Source: WRKB01 sp031551145
GTDB taxonomy: Bacteria; Desulfobacterota; Desulfovibrionia; Desulfovibrionales; Desulfovibrionaceae
NCBI GenBank assembly: GCA_031551145.1
Contig: JAVBNZ010000067.1
Location: forward strand, 1 to 38,895
DNA length: 38,895 bases
Reading direction: 5' to 3'
The translations under genes were made by a program, and so were the position numbers. The notes under the pieces are model-generated. The model saw only the letters and a program-made list of their open reading frames with translations, searched no databases and had not been told where the DNA came from. Below are positions 1 to 5,436 of the stretch, one piece after another. Numbering within the stretch: the first letter of the stretch is position 1; every line of letters begins with the position of its first letter.

Positions 1-797
1 CCCAGGCCCCCCAGGCCCCCCATTCCGTAATCCGAACGCCGGCCGCCGCGCAGGGCGGGATCGCCCAGGCGGTAGTTGTAATTCGTCACCGGATCATAGC
101 CCGCGCCGTAAAAGCCGGCGGGGTCGGAATTGCCGTAACCCTGATTGCCGTAGCTTCCATATGAGCCGTGGCTCAGGCCGTGCCCGGCGTAAGCCGCCGC
201 CCGGCGGCCGTCAAAGTTGGAGCTTGCCGCGTTGTTGCCGGTCGTGCCGTCCGCCCGCCGGGCCGTGCCGTCCTGGTGAAAGCCCAGACCTTGATCGGCG
301 TTGGGAGCATAGGGATCGTATCCGGGGCCGGCCAGACCCGGCATGCCCATGAAACCCGTGAGGCCGTTGAAAATGACCTCGGTCATGGTCTTGGGGCGCT
401 CGGCGGCGCTTGTCGAATTTTTGCCTCCGGCCGCCGCCGTGTTTGCGCCTCCGGCGGCCAGGGGGCTCCGCCCCTTGGAATCCCGCAAGGGGCTTGCCCC
501 TTGACCCCGTTCGGGAGCGGACGAAACGGAGGATGACGCGCCGACCTGTTCTTTGTATCCCGCTCCCGGCGGGGAAGACGCGCCTTGTTCAGCCTCCTTC
601 GCCGCGAATTCCGCCCGCGCCTCCGCGTCGATGCGTCTGGCCTCCTCAATGGCCGCCGCACGTTCGGGACTGTTCAGCCGCGCATGCACGCGGGCCGTGG
701 CCGCGTCGTCGCGGGCGAACAAAGGCCCCGCCGCGAAAAACAGCAGGGCCAGGGAAAAAGCCGGGACACGCAGAAAAAGACGGGCAGGGCGCGGCAT
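1..797 (-). CDS. Secreted Gly/Tyr-rich hypothetical protein, 3' end off window
   Basis: I do not recognise the family. The frame is open from an ATG at 797 to the window edge (265 codons, no stop). The start is supported by an AAGGAG ribosome site ending about 6 bases upstream. The N-terminus (MPRPARLFLRVPAFSLALLF, then FAAGPLFARDD) is a clear Sec signal peptide with probable cleavage after LFA. A charged Ala/Glu helix follows (residues about 30-75), then a low-complexity stretch encoded by a GC palindromic repeat (about 95-115), then a region rich in Gly, Tyr, Asn and Ser (GSYGSYGNQGYGN) that runs to the edge. The protein is probably periplasmic or surface exposed, with a disordered Gly/Tyr tail. 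It is divergent from the nitroreductase gene, with 239 bp between them. The remaining C-terminus is outside the window, so domains there cannot be judged. Confidence 0.75.
   Translation of the reverse strand, partial: MPRPARLFLRVPAFSLALLFFAAGPLFARDDAATARVHARLNSPERAAAIEEARRIDAEARAEFAAKEAEQGASSPPGAGYKEQVGASSSVSSAPERGQGASPLRDSKGRSPLAAGGANTAAAGGKNSTSAAERPKTMTEVIFNGLTGFMGMPGLAGPGYDPYAPNADQGLGFHQDGTARRADGTTGNNAASSNFDGRRAAAYAGHGLSHGSYGSYGNQGYGNSDPAGFYGAGYDPVTNYNYRLGDPALRGGRRSDYGMGGLGGL
447..513. repeat. GC-rich double-hairpin repeat inserted inside a CDS
   Basis: The stretch holds two adjacent hairpins: GGGGCTCCGCCCC at 462-474 and AAGGGGCTTGCCCCTT at 487-502. It is preceded by GCCTCCGGCGGCC and followed by GACCCCGTTCGGG. 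Palindromes of this style are usually intergenic in Desulfovibrio-like genomes (recalled, not searched). Here the unit lies in frame inside the secreted-protein gene and is translated as roughly GQGASPLRDSKGRSPLAAGG. Confidence 0.6.
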
Positions 798-1036
798 GCG
801 GGTCTCCTTGCGGGGAGCGGATGAAAACGCGGGCAATAACGAAGCGCAACGGGAAATGCTGTGGAAGCAGGGCCGGCCGATGCCGGAGAAGGTTTTTCTT
901 ACAATAAATTTTGTGTAGGGATCAAGCGGCGATTCGGGCGCGGGCGGGAGATGCGCCGCCGTCCCGCATCGACAGCCGGCCTTCTTTCTGCTATTCCCCA
1001 AATACGCCTTCCCACGTCAACTCTTTCGGAGGAAGT

Positions 1037-1615
1037 ATGGATTTTCTGCAGCTCGTGAGCGAGGCACGCTCCTGCCGCCGCTTTATGCAGGACAAGCGAA
1101 TGGGCCTCGAAAACCTGCGCTGGCTCATCGAATGCGCCGCGCGCACGCCCAGCGCCCGCAATGCCCAGGTGGTACGCTACGCGCTGGTGCACAGCCCGGA
1201 AAAATGCGCGGAAATCTTCCCCTTCACGAACTGGGCCGGCGCGCTCAAGGACTGGGGCGGCCCCTTCGAAGGCGAACGCCCGACCGGCTACATCGCCGTG
1301 CTCCATCCCAAGGAGCATACCTCGCTCATGATCATGGACGTGGGCATCGCTTCGCAGACCATCCAACTCGCGGCCCACACCAGAGGCATAGGCTGCTGCA
1401 TGCACGCCTCCTTCAAGCGCGAAGCCTGCACCACCCTGCTGGGCGTGCCGGAAAACCTGCAGATCGGCCTGGTGCTCGGCCTGGGCTACGCCAAGGAAGA
1501 GCGGCGGCTCGCGCCCATGCCGGCCGACAGCGGCTTCAACTACTGGCGCGACGCGCAGGGCGTGCACTATGTGCCCAAACGTTCCCTTGCGGAGCTTGTT
1601 CTGGTCGAGATGTAA
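1037..1615 (+). CDS. Nitroreductase-family flavoprotein
   Basis: A 192-residue protein of the FMN-dependent nitroreductase fold. The N-terminal RSCRRFM is the usual family start, where Arg contacts the FMN phosphate. RTPSARNAQVVRYAL at about residues 38-52 is the PSAxNxQxxR FMN-binding motif, and the C-terminal GLGYAKEERR (about 154-163) is the family's closing motif. The ATG at 1037 is chosen because GGAGGA ends just upstream at 1033; longer in-frame starts have no ribosome site and would run into the divergent promoter region. The family reduces nitro groups, quinones or flavins with NAD(P)H, usually as a dimer; the substrate cannot be read from sequence. Its stop overlaps the start of a MoaD/ThiS-like gene (TAATG), so the two are translationally coupled. 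Confidence 0.85.
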   Translation: MDFLQLVSEARSCRRFMQDKRMGLENLRWLIECAARTPSARNAQVVRYALVHSPEKCAEIFPFTNWAGALKDWGGPFEGERPTGYIAVLHPKEHTSLMIMDVGIASQTIQLAAHTRGIGCCMHASFKREACTTLLGVPENLQIGLVLGLGYAKEERRLAPMPADSGFNYWRDAQGVHYVPKRSLAELVLVEM

Positions 1616-1842
1616 TGAACAGCATAGAAGTGCGTTGTTTCGCCACGCTGGCCGGCTACAGCCCGCCGGGCGGGCGCATGGAAACGCCCGAAGGCGCCGT
1701 TGTCGCGGATGTGTTGGAAACCCTGCGCATCCCGCCGGCTGAAGTGACCATCATCTTCATCAACGGCGTGCATGCGGACGCGGGCAGCGCGCTCAAGGAC
1801 GGCGACCGCCTGGGTCTCTTTCCCCCCGTGGGCGGCGGCTGA
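1615..1842 (+). CDS. MoaD/ThiS-family small sulfur-carrier protein
   Basis: A 75-residue beta-grasp protein. It begins MNSIEVRCFATLAGYSP, which resembles MoaD, has the central IIFINGVHADAGSALKDGD typical of MoaD/ThiS, and ends FPPVGGG. In this family the C-terminal Gly-Gly is adenylated by an E1-like enzyme (MoeB, ThiF or HesA) and then carries sulfur as a thiocarboxylate, for molybdopterin/tungstopterin or another sulfur transfer. No E1-like partner or molybdopterin synthase large subunit is present in the window. The ATG shares one base with the nitroreductase TAA. Assignment to MoaD rather than ThiS is uncertain, so no symbol is given. A strong hairpin follows the stop. Confidence 0.8.
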   Translation: MNSIEVRCFATLAGYSPPGGRMETPEGAVVADVLETLRIPPAEVTIIFINGVHADAGSALKDGDRLGLFPPVGGG

Positions 1843-1867
1843 AGCGTTTTTACAGGATTTTCGCCTG

Positions 1868-1907
1868 AAATGGTTGCAGGGCGGGTGAAGCCGCCCTGCA
1901 ACCATTT
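1868..1907 (+). terminator. 17-bp perfect hairpin after the nitroreductase/MoaD pair
   Basis: AAATGGTTGCAGGGCGG (1868-1884) pairs perfectly with 1891-1907 around the six-base loop GTGAAG. It starts 25 bases after the sulfur-carrier stop and ends in ATTTCTC. The A/T ends make it a plausible rho-independent terminator in either direction, although the U-run is short. Confidence 0.7.
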
Positions 1908-1975
1908 CTCTCCATGAATTTGGAATCTCCGCGAAATCGTTCGCCATTTTTACAACTACCCTGACGGAGACGGCC

Positions 1976-2719
1976 ATCACTGCCCGACGCATTCTTTTTC
2001 TCTCGCTGTTCCTCGTTGTGATGCTCATGGGAAGCCCAGGGGAGAGCTGGTCCAAGTTTGTCCCCGATCAGGAGTGGGTGGCCGAACCTCTGCCTTGCGC
2101 AGGCACGGAGGCCCCCCCGCCCGCGCAGGAGACCACCGCGCCCGCGCAGGAAGCTCTCGCGCCCGCGCAGGGGGCTCTTGCGCCCGCGCAGGGGGCTCTC
2201 GCGCCCGCGCAGGAGGCTCTCGCGCCCGCGCAGGAGGCTTCGCCCTCCGTTTTCGCCAAATTCAAACGGCGCCTCGGCCAGGTGTGGCATGAAGGCGGCT
2301 GGGATCTGATTGTTCCCGTCTACACCTGGCACAACAGGTTCATGTACGACGCGTCCCTGATCAACAAATACAACGAACTCACCCTGGGCGTCGGCTTCGG
2401 CAGATCCATCACGGATGAGGACGGAGACAACCACATCCTGTATGCCATGGGTTTTGTGGATTCCAACTACCATTTTCAGCCCTTCGTCGGCTACGGTTTC
2501 CTCAAGAAGCACTATTTCAACAGGGAACGAGATATCGGCTTCGGCGGCGGCTTCACGCTCGGCATCACCGCCCGCAAAGAATTCAGCTACATCCCCCTGC
2601 CCCTGCCCCTGCCTGTGGTAAGCCTGCAGTTCAAGAGCCTGAACGTGGAAGCGGCCTATGTTCCCGGCATCTACAACTACGGCAATGTGCTCTTTACCTG
2701 GCTGCGCTGGCATTTTTAA
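1976..2719 (+). CDS. pagP: Lipid A palmitoyltransferase PagP (probable ATC start)
   Basis: PagP is an outer-membrane beta-barrel that moves a palmitate from phospholipid to lipid A. The family core is clear: WDLIVPVYTWHNRFMYD, YNELTLGVGFGRS, LYAMGFVDSNYHFQPFVGYG. Catalytic residues known from E. coli PagP (His, Asp, Ser) match TWHNR and VDS; numbered from the GTG at 2018 they are H105, D148 and S149. Between the N-terminus and the barrel lies an Ala/Pro/Gln heptad repeat not usual in the family. Start choice: the GTG at 2018 removes most of the signal peptide and has no ribosome site. The frame stays open upstream, and an ATC at 1976 preceded by GGAG at 1966-1969 (six-base spacer) gives (M)TARRILFLSLFLVVMLMG, a proper signal sequence. 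The gene therefore appears to use ATC, or carries an ATG-to-ATC change. The product is 247 residues from ATC or 233 from GTG. Confidence 0.88.
   Translation: MTARRILFLSLFLVVMLMGSPGESWSKFVPDQEWVAEPLPCAGTEAPPPAQETTAPAQEALAPAQGALAPAQGALAPAQEALAPAQEASPSVFAKFKRRLGQVWHEGGWDLIVPVYTWHNRFMYDASLINKYNELTLGVGFGRSITDEDGDNHILYAMGFVDSNYHFQPFVGYGFLKKHYFNRERDIGFGGGFTLGITARKEFSYIPLPLPLPVVSLQFKSLNVEAAYVPGIYNYGNVLFTWLRWHF
2117..2242 (+). repeat. 21-bp tandem repeat coding APAQEAL heptads in pagP
   Basis: About six tandem units of 21 bp (consensus GCGCCCGCGCAGGAGGCTCT plus C) begin at about 2117, 2138, 2159, 2180, 2201 and 2222. They keep the reading frame and encode APAQEAL or APAQGAL heptapeptides between the PagP signal peptide and the barrel. 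The first unit is divergent and the last is cut short. Near-identity of the middle units suggests recent expansion and a length that may vary between strains. Confidence 0.85.
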
Positions 2720-2865
2720 ACAATGTCGTCACGAGAGCTTTTCCACCTCCGGCGGCGTCAGATTTCGCCTTGTATTCCGGTCGAGGACGAGAAGGATCCA
2801 CTCCCTTCCCACAAGGCTCATCTTCCTTGACGGAGAGCAAAAAATCATCGCGCGACGACACTGTC
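2720..2865 (+). mobile_element. MITE-like element, copy 1, with terminal inverted repeats
   Basis: This stretch is the reverse-orientation relative of 35450-35596. Shared blocks include CCTCCGGCGGCGTCAGATTT, CGCCTTgTATTCCGGTCGAG, AAGGCTCATCTTCCTTG and GGAGAgCAAAAAATCATC. The ends are inverted repeats: ACAATGTCGTC at the left against GACGACACTGT at the right, with one mismatch. It begins at the base after the pagP stop codon (TAA at 2717-2719). No coding frame is apparent inside. The size (about 147 bp), terminal inverted repeats and second copy fit a miniature inverted-repeat element. A conserved hairpin RNA or 3'-UTR element is the alternative. Confidence 0.75.
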
Positions 2866-2868
2866 CAT

Positions 2869-2911
2869 GGCTTGTCCATAAGCAAAGATGTTCTCGGGCA
2901 ATGGACAAGCC
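2869..2911. repeat. 11-bp inverted repeat upstream of rseP
   Basis: GGCTTGTCCAT (2869-2879) and ATGGACAAGCC (2901-2911) are perfect inverted repeats separated by 21 bases. The right arm contains the candidate -35 box of the rseP promoter, so this may be an operator pair or an RNA hairpin ending the upstream transcript. The sequence alone does not decide. Confidence 0.5.
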
Positions 2912-2930
2912 CCTGGTGCGCATATATATA
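2902..2930 (+). promoter_or_regulatory. Candidate sigma-70 promoter for rseP-tsaB
   Basis: TGGACA (2902-2907), a 17-base spacer and TATATA (2925-2930) give a near-consensus sigma-70 arrangement 60 bases before the rseP start. The -35 box lies in the right arm of an inverted repeat, hinting at regulation. The call rests on sequence match only. Confidence 0.5.
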
Positions 2931-2989
2931 ACGTCTTTGACATCGAAATAAACAGGGCGGCGTGCCGCCGCCTTTCGCACAGGAATTCC

Positions 2990-4063
2990 ATGCTTGTATC
3001 GATTGTTTCCGTTCTGCTGGTTCTGGGCGGACTCATCTTCTTCCATGAGTTCGGTCACTTCATCGCCGCCCGCGTTTTCGGCATGGGCGTGTCCACCTTT
3101 TCTCTGGGCTTCGGCCCCAAGCTGCTGCGGAGAACCTGGGGCAAGACGGAATACTGCCTTTCCGCCGTGCCGCTGGGCGGCTACGTTTCCCTGGTGGGAC
3201 AGGATGAGGAGGAAGAACTGCCCGAAGGCTTCGGCCCGGAGGAGAATTTTTCCCTGCGGCCGCCCTGGCAGCGTCTTATCGTGGTGGCGGCCGGGCCGCT
3301 GGCCAACCTGCTGCTGGCCTGGCTGATCTGCTGGGGCCTGGCCCTGGGCTACGGCAAGGTGGAAATCACTCCCCTCGTCGGCGCGGTGGAGGAAAACAGC
3401 CCCGCCGCCCGGGCCGGTCTGCGCGGCGGCGACATGGTGCTGGCCGTCAACGGCCGTGAAATACAGAATTGGGAAGAAATGGCCGAACGCATCGCCGCCG
3501 GCGACGGCGGGCCGCTGAAGATCGAAGTGGCGCGGCAGAGCCGCACCCTCTCTTTTGACGTCACGCCGATCATCGCCGTGCGCAAAACGATTTTCGGCGA
3601 GGACGAAAAGGTCTTCCGCATCGGCATCCGCGCTTCCGGCGAGTTCACCACCAAGGAACTCGGCTTTTTCGAGGCCGCTTCCGAAGGCGTTGCGCGCAGC
3701 AAAACCATGGTTGTGCTGACCTGGCAGAGCCTGGTCAAGATGGTGCAGCGCGTGGTGCCGCTCGATCAGGTGGGCGGACCGATCATGATCGCCCAGATGG
3801 TGGGCAAACAGGCCCAGGAGGGCCTGGGCGGCCTGCTGGCCCTTACGGCCCTGATCAGCGTCAACCTGGCCGTGCTCAACCTGCTGCCCATTCCCGTGCT
3901 GGACGGCGGGCACATTCTCTTTTTCAGCCTGGAAAGCCTGATGCGCCGTCCTTTAAGCCGCAAAACGCGCGAACTCACCACCAGACTGGGCTTCGCCTTT
4001 TTGATCTGCCTCATGCTTCTGGCCACGGTCAACGATATCTGGCGGCTCGTCAAACCGGGGTAG
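2990..4063 (+). CDS. rseP: RseP/RIP-type site-2 membrane zinc protease
   Basis: A 357-residue membrane metalloprotease that cleaves transmembrane segments, classically of anti-sigma factors and leftover signal peptides. The first transmembrane helix carries the HExxH zinc motif HEFGH (residues 19-23). PLGGYV follows at about 62-67, a PDZ domain lies at about 125-200 (GAVEENSPAARAGLRGGDMV, then VNGREIQNW), and the C-terminal NLLPIPVLDGGH supplies the LDG motif that completes the zinc site. Only one PDZ is evident, whereas E. coli RseP has two. The start at 2990 places the catalytic helix at the N-terminus as usual; an AGGA lies close upstream (2981-2984), and longer in-frame starts lack support. 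A candidate promoter lies upstream and tsaB begins three bases after the stop. The gene is often called rseP or mmpA; the substrate here is unknown. Confidence 0.92.
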   Translation: MLVSIVSVLLVLGGLIFFHEFGHFIAARVFGMGVSTFSLGFGPKLLRRTWGKTEYCLSAVPLGGYVSLVGQDEEEELPEGFGPEENFSLRPPWQRLIVVAAGPLANLLLAWLICWGLALGYGKVEITPLVGAVEENSPAARAGLRGGDMVLAVNGREIQNWEEMAERIAAGDGGPLKIEVARQSRTLSFDVTPIIAVRKTIFGEDEKVFRIGIRASGEFTTKELGFFEAASEGVARSKTMVVLTWQSLVKMVQRVVPLDQVGGPIMIAQMVGKQAQEGLGGLLALTALISVNLAVLNLLPIPVLDGGHILFFSLESLMRRPLSRKTRELTTRLGFAFLICLMLLATVNDIWRLVKPG

Positions 4064-4066
4064 GCC

Positions 4067-4876
4067 TTGGGCACGGACGCGATACCACAAGGCGCGGAAC
4101 GGCCGCTCATCCTGGCGCTCAACGCCGCCGAAGGCCGTGTGCAGATCGTTCTCGGCCGGGACGGAGAACTTCTCTGCGCCCAGGATTGGGCCACCGCAAG
4201 CCGGGGCACGGAACTGCTGGCTCCGGCCCTGAAAGACCTTTTCGCCCGGCTGCGCCTGTCTTTTTCCGCGCTCGGCCGCATCGCCTGCGTGCGGGGGCCG
4301 GGTTCCTTCACGGGCATACGCCTTGCACTGGCCACGGCCGCCGCGCTGGCGCGGGGCTGCGGCGCGCGGCTCGCCGGGATCGACTACATGCGGGCTCTGG
4401 CCCAGAGCGCCCGTTCTTGCTGCGAACCCCAAAACCGCATCGCCGTTGTCACCCACGCCCGGCGCGATCTCGTGCACATGCAGCTTTTTGTTCCGGATGA
4501 AGGCGATTCCGTCCTCCCGGTTGCCGAACCTGTTGCCCTCGGTCCGCGGGATTGCGCGGAACATCTGCGCGGCCTCGCCGCAGGCGCGCCGCTCGTCGGC
4601 CTGGGCAGCGCCTGGACGCGGCACGCCGATTTGGCCGCATTGGGTGAATCCGGCCTGCGTCTTCTGCCCCCGCGTTTCAGCAATCCCGCGCCGGAAGCCC
4701 TTCTTCCGCTTGCGGAGCGCGCCGTGTACAGCGACCGGGACATAGAGCCCTTTTATCTCCGAACCTGCGACGCCGTGGAAAATCTCGCAGAGATCGCCCG
4801 CCGGCTGGGCGACGATCCCGCCGCTTCCGAAGCGCGCCTCGCCTCCCTGCTCAACGCACCGCCCGATCAGCCCTGA
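4067..4876 (+). CDS. tsaB: tRNA t6A biosynthesis protein TsaB
   Basis: A 269-residue protein of the ASKHA fold. TsaB is the non-catalytic dimer partner of TsaD in making threonylcarbamoyladenosine at position 37 of ANN-decoding tRNAs. The diagnostic VRGPGSFTGIRLALATAAAL occurs at about residues 81-100, and the N-terminal LILALNAAEGRVQIVL matches the family strand that starts with ILAID in other members. The D of that motif is N here, which is tolerated in TsaB because it lacks the TsaD active site. The start is TTG at 4067, three bases after the rseP stop; an in-frame ATG lies much too far inside. Co-transcription with rseP is likely from spacing. Confidence 0.88.
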   Translation: MGTDAIPQGAERPLILALNAAEGRVQIVLGRDGELLCAQDWATASRGTELLAPALKDLFARLRLSFSALGRIACVRGPGSFTGIRLALATAAALARGCGARLAGIDYMRALAQSARSCCEPQNRIAVVTHARRDLVHMQLFVPDEGDSVLPVAEPVALGPRDCAEHLRGLAAGAPLVGLGSAWTRHADLAALGESGLRLLPPRFSNPAPEALLPLAERAVYSDRDIEPFYLRTCDAVENLAEIARRLGDDPAASEARLASLLNAPPDQP

Positions 4877-4899
4877 TCTTTTTTATAAAGGAGTCTGCC

Positions 4900-5304
4900 A
4901 TGCACGAGGTCGTCACCGCCTTTTTCGATTCCTGGACAACGGATCCCCTGAACATGAAGCCGCTTGCCCTGGCCTTGTACAAACACCTGCACGCCATGCC
5001 GGACGTGGATTTGGAGTTCAAGGCCCGGCCGGGCGTCAGTTATTCTCTGCGCGTCAAGCACCGCCTGCAGACGCGGCCGCTTTTCGTGCTCGTGGACATC
5101 ATCGACGACGAGCCCGAGCAGCGTTGGCTCTCTCTCTGCTTCTACGACGATCTGATCACCGACCCCGAAGAACGGGGCGATCAGGTGCCCGGCGGCCTGT
5201 TCGGGCAGGACGCCCGCTGCTTTGACATTGACGCTCCCGGAACCGAGCCCGGCTATTTTTTCGAGCGTCTCAACGAGGCCCACGCCGCCGCCGCGCGGGA
5301 ATGA
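4900..5304 (+). CDS. Conserved hypothetical protein, 134 residues
   Basis: Not recognised. It has no signal peptide and no membrane segment, and looks like a compact soluble alpha/beta protein: MHEVVTAFFDSWTTDPLNMK, then KHLHAMPDVDLEFKARPGVS, YSLRVKHR, LFVLVDIIDDEPEQRWLSLC and FYDDLITDPEERGD. It is acidic, with alternating strands that could bind a small ligand. The start is firm: AAGGAG lies seven bases before the ATG at 4900. It follows tsaB by 23 bp and precedes two strong hairpins, so it is probably the last gene of the rseP-tsaB unit. A codon pattern like its neighbours and the ribosome site argue that it is real. Confidence 0.75.
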   Translation: MHEVVTAFFDSWTTDPLNMKPLALALYKHLHAMPDVDLEFKARPGVSYSLRVKHRLQTRPLFVLVDIIDDEPEQRWLSLCFYDDLITDPEERGDQVPGGLFGQDARCFDIDAPGTEPGYFFERLNEAHAAAARE

Positions 5305-5313
5305 AACTTTGCG

Positions 5314-5349
5314 GGAGGAAGGAAACTTTTGAAAAAGTTTCCTTCCTCC
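5314..5349 (+). terminator. 16-bp perfect hairpin after the 134-residue hypothetical
   Basis: GGAGGAAGGAAACTTT (5314-5329) pairs perfectly with 5334-5349 around TGAA. It lies 10 bases after the stop codon. A similar purine/pyrimidine hairpin follows the permease gene at 32793-32827, so this may be a repeated terminator type in this genome. Confidence 0.75.
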
Positions 5350-5388
5350 GCGCCTCCATCTTTTTCGATGGCACGCGCATCGCCTGTA

Positions 5389-5422
5389 ATGCAAAAAGCC
5401 GCCTCACGGCGGCTTTTTGCAT
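5389..5422. terminator. Bidirectional rho-independent terminator
   Basis: ATGCAAAAAGCCGCC (5389-5403) pairs perfectly with 5408-5422 around TCAC. A-runs on the left and T-runs on the right make it a working terminator in both directions. It separates the plus-strand hypothetical gene from the convergent membrane-protein gene ending at 5437. Confidence 0.88.
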
Positions 5423-5436
5423 ATCTAGCGTGAATG

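Noticed and set aside
798..1036. Promoters in the divergent gap between the first gene and the nitroreductase
   Set aside because: An AT-rich patch (about 893-915) exists but no pair of boxes with acceptable spacing is convincing in either direction.
2117..2242. CRISPR-like tandem array
   Set aside because: The units are contiguous 21-mers without spacers and stay in the pagP reading frame, so this is a coding repeat.
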